Below, in pieces: positions 62,400-64,000 of a DNA stretch of 64,000 nt (positions within the stretch are counted from its first letter, which is position 1; the number at the start of each line of letters is the position of its first letter). The DNA is from Comamonadaceae bacterium (GTDB taxonomy: Bacteria > Pseudomonadota > Gammaproteobacteria > Burkholderiales > Burkholderiaceae_C). The notes beneath the pieces were generated by a model that was not told where the DNA came from, ran no database searches, and was given only the letters and a program-made list of their open reading frames with translations. The stretch lies in the NCBI GenBank assembly GCA_027486755.1, contig JAIXOM010000038.1, positions 27,964 to 91,963 on the forward strand, read 5' to 3'. The translations under genes were made by a program, and so were the position numbers.

Positions 62400-62428
62400 A
62401 CTGAGCTGACCCGCAGCCAGAGCGGGGC

Positions 62429-62458
62429 CTGCGCCTGTCACCGATGTGGCAGGCGCAG
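62429..62458 (+). terminator. Hairpin downstream of the chitinase gene
   Basis: CTGCGCCTGTCAC (62429-62441) and GTGGCAGGCGCAG (62446-62458) form a 13-bp stem with one G-U pair and a 4-nt loop, 30 bp after the stop. No clean U-run follows (TGCTGTCTGCC), so termination is likely but not certain. Confidence 0.55.
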
Positions 62459-62469
62459 TGCTGTCTGCC

Positions 62470-62739
62470 TAAGCCCAGCGCTACAGCCTGGTGATGGTCA
62501 ACAACTCACACACCGTCAACCCCGTCGTCTACCAGAACCCCGGCTACGACATGCTGGCCGACTTCGCCCCCCTCACCCTGGCGCGCACATCGCCGGTGAT
62601 CGTGGTGGTCTACAGCAGCGTTCCCGCCAACACCATCGGTGAATTCGTCGCGCTGGCCAAGAAGAGTCCGGGCAAACTCAATCTCGGCAGTCCCCTGCAG
62701 CAAAGCGTCAAGTGGGTGCGCGAGCGGCTAAAAGCCTGA
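62470..62739 (+). pseudogene. Broken Bug/TctC solute-binding protein gene
   Basis: The frame reads RYSLVMVNNSHTVNPVVYQNPGYDMLADFAPLTL, VVYSSVPANTIGEFVALAKKSPGKLNLGS and then QQSVKWVRERLKA. The first part is the middle of a Bug-family protein (compare ATNSFAINPHLTKKLPYDALKDLTQIS in the intact copy at 39203-40168). The signal peptide and N-terminal lobe are missing. The next-to-last part of the family, about 150 residues, is deleted between LGSP and the final helix. A TAA lies just upstream in frame. It is a degraded remnant. Confidence 0.8.
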
Positions 62740-62783
62740 GAGCAGGAAGCGCCTTCAGGGGCATGCGCGACTGCATCAGGCCC

Positions 62784-63785
62784 TTACACATCCAGGGCCA
62801 GGGACGCGCCCAGCAAAGCCGGCGACACCGGCGCATCAATCAGCCAGGTGGGAATGCCCTGCAAATAGGACCGGTACCTGCCCTTGGCCTCAAATCGGGC
62901 ACGGAACGACGAGCGCGCAAAGCGCTCCTTGAACCGGGGCACGATGCCGCCCCCGACATAAATGCCGCCGCGCGCCCCCAAGGTGAGTGCCAGGTTACCC
63001 GCCACCGAGCCCAGGAACCCGCAGAACATCTCCAGGGCATCCGAGGCCAGACCCCGCTCTTCAAGCAAGGCCTGCTCCAAGACCTGGGCGGGCGTTCTCA
63101 GCACCATGCTTTGGCCGCCCCTGAGCTGCGACAGCAGCTGATAAAGATCCAGCAGGCCGGCGCCCGACACCGCCCGCTCGGCCGAAGCATGGCCATAGCG
63201 GCGCTGCAACTGTTCGACCACCGCAAACTCCTCTGGCGTGCTCGCACTCAGGCTCACATGCCCACCTTCACCGGCCAGCGGCAGCCAGCGCCCACTGCCA
63301 GGCAGCGGCATCAGACCCGATACCCCCAAGCCCGTGCCCGGACCAATCAGACCAATAGGCGCAGGCTGGGCCGGTTCGCACACGGGCCCTATGGCAAGCA
63401 GACTGGATGCCGGCAAATGCGGCAAGGCCAGCGCCAAAGCAGAGAAGTCATTCAAGACCAGCAGCCGCTGCAGGCCCAGCTGCTCACGCACCTGGGCAAT
63501 CGAAAACTGCCAGTGGTGGTTGGTCATGGTGACCTGGTCACCACTGACGGGCAAAGCCATGCCCAAAGCGGCACACGCCGGCCCGGACAGGCCAGCTTGC
63601 CTCAGGTAAGCCTCAAGCACATCGACCAGGCCCGCATGCGCGGCGCAAGGCAGCACCAGAATGTGCGCGATCTCAGCGCCCTCCTCGGCCTGCCAGCCCA
63701 GGCGCGCGTTGGTGCCGCCGATGTCGCCGAGGAGGCGGGGGTGGGAGGAGCGGAATCCAGGCATGCCAGAGAGCGAGATGAACAT
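62784..63785 (-). CDS. glk: Glucokinase
   Basis: The 333-residue sugar kinase of the bacterial Glk family has the phosphate motif LLGDIGGTNARLGW, FSALALALPHL following VLNDF, GPGTGLGVSGLM and GEGGHVSLSAS, and the C-terminal GGIYVGGGIVPRF. It phosphorylates glucose to glucose-6-phosphate. Start ATG 63783-63785 or the ATG at 63762-63764 (MPGFRSSHP) cannot be separated; neither has a good ribosome site. It is flanked by a broken Bug gene and an unidentified partial gene. Confidence 0.92.
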   Translation of the reverse strand: MFISLSGMPGFRSSHPRLLGDIGGTNARLGWQAEEGAEIAHILVLPCAAHAGLVDVLEAYLRQAGLSGPACAALGMALPVSGDQVTMTNHHWQFSIAQVREQLGLQRLLVLNDFSALALALPHLPASSLLAIGPVCEPAQPAPIGLIGPGTGLGVSGLMPLPGSGRWLPLAGEGGHVSLSASTPEEFAVVEQLQRRYGHASAERAVSGAGLLDLYQLLSQLRGGQSMVLRTPAQVLEQALLEERGLASDALEMFCGFLGSVAGNLALTLGARGGIYVGGGIVPRFKERFARSSFRARFEAKGRYRSYLQGIPTWLIDAPVSPALLGASLALDV

Positions 63786-63856
63786 TCTTTGTTTGAGGTC
63801 AGATACCGACTCAAATTTCCGACCAACCTCGATTTTCCAAATAAAACCTGCAATGA

Positions 63857-64000
63857 CTACAAAACCGGTAAGACACCGCTAAAGTAAAGGTTGTCCATGT
63901 AGAAGTTGGTCAGGCCTGTCGCGCCTTGACCAACAGCGCCTGCCTGGCTATCGAACTTCACTTGGAAGACATTGCCAAGGCTGGTTCCAGAAAATGCATC
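63857..64000 (-). CDS. C-terminal end of an unidentified protein (runs off the window)
   Basis: The 47 visible residues read DAFSGTSLGNVFQVKFDSQ, then AGAVGQGATGLTNFYMDN and LYFSGVLPVL before a TAG at 63857-63859. The pattern (FQVKFDS, NFYMDNLYFSG) is like the last strands of a beta-sandwich, such as carbohydrate-binding modules, whose ends often read YxDNLxF. That would suit the chitinase and glucokinase nearby, but the fragment is too short to name. Confidence 0.5.
   Translation of the reverse strand, partial: DAFSGTSLGNVFQVKFDSQAGAVGQGATGLTNFYMDNLYFSGVLPVL

Overview
The window is an ordinary-looking, gene-dense, GC-rich chromosomal segment of a betaproteobacterium in the order Burkholderiales, most like the family Comamonadaceae. 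This rests on gene order rather than on a marker gene: iscR-iscS, tolB-pal-cpoB, yebC-purD-acyltransferase-hemF-nadD-rsfS-rlmH-maf-rng, clpA-clpS-icd, and lpxK-Trm112-kdsB-adk are all typical of that group, as are a Bug-type solute-binding protein and a PHB depolymerase. I see no phage, IS element, CRISPR array or rRNA. There is one tRNA (Lys, UUU).

Layout. 1-3.2 kb: the 5' end of the isc operon and uvrB. 3.3-6.8 kb: aromatic aminotransferase, intracellular PHB depolymerase behind a TTGCTGCA-type palindrome, and an RnfB-like ferredoxin. 6.9-15.5 kb (minus): a methylmalonyl-CoA pathway operon (mutase, MeaB, propionyl-CoA carboxylase beta and alpha, cupin, VOC protein) with a toxin-antitoxin pair lodged between mutase and meaB, and a divergent GntR regulator at 15.7 kb. 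16.3-23.5 kb: GNAT, glmM, tRNA-Lys, tcdA, a YeeE/YedE transporter, cpoB, pal and tolB. 24-35 kb: msbA, then the housekeeping block from rng back to yebC, then a HerA-like ATPase. 35-40 kb: trhO and a four-gene minus-strand catabolic cluster (Bug protein, amidohydrolase, acyl-CoA ligase, methyltransferase). 40-46.3 kb: clpA, clpS, icd, a small Ala/Lys-rich exported protein, a DUF192 protein and sodB. 46.4-52.9 kb: xseA, lpxK, Trm112, kdsB, adk, asparaginase, and lexA with two SOS boxes and a small downstream membrane protein. 53-60.2 kb: an acyl-CoA/fatty acid oxidation set (hydroxyacid dehydrogenase, 3-hydroxyacyl-CoA dehydrogenase, enoyl-CoA hydratase, Crp/Fnr regulator, APH-type kinase, acyl-CoA dehydrogenase, MarR regulator). 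60.6-64 kb: a GH18 chitinase with four tandem sugar-binding-like repeats, a broken Bug gene, glucokinase, and the C-terminal end of an unidentified protein.

Functionally the window is rich in acyl-CoA and storage-carbon metabolism: PHB mobilisation, propionyl-CoA to succinyl-CoA, beta-oxidation, and chitin use leading towards glucokinase. Envelope genes (Tol-Pal, MsbA, LpxK, KdsB, GlmM) make up the other large share. No clearly novel multi-gene system is visible. The best second-look items are: a 40-codon mini-ORF that repeats the first 12 codons of pccA with only synonymous differences and ends inside the pccA start; the toxin-antitoxin pair with a 17-bp operator inside the methylmalonyl-CoA operon; the small membrane protein directly behind the SOS-controlled lexA; and the repeat-rich chitinase.
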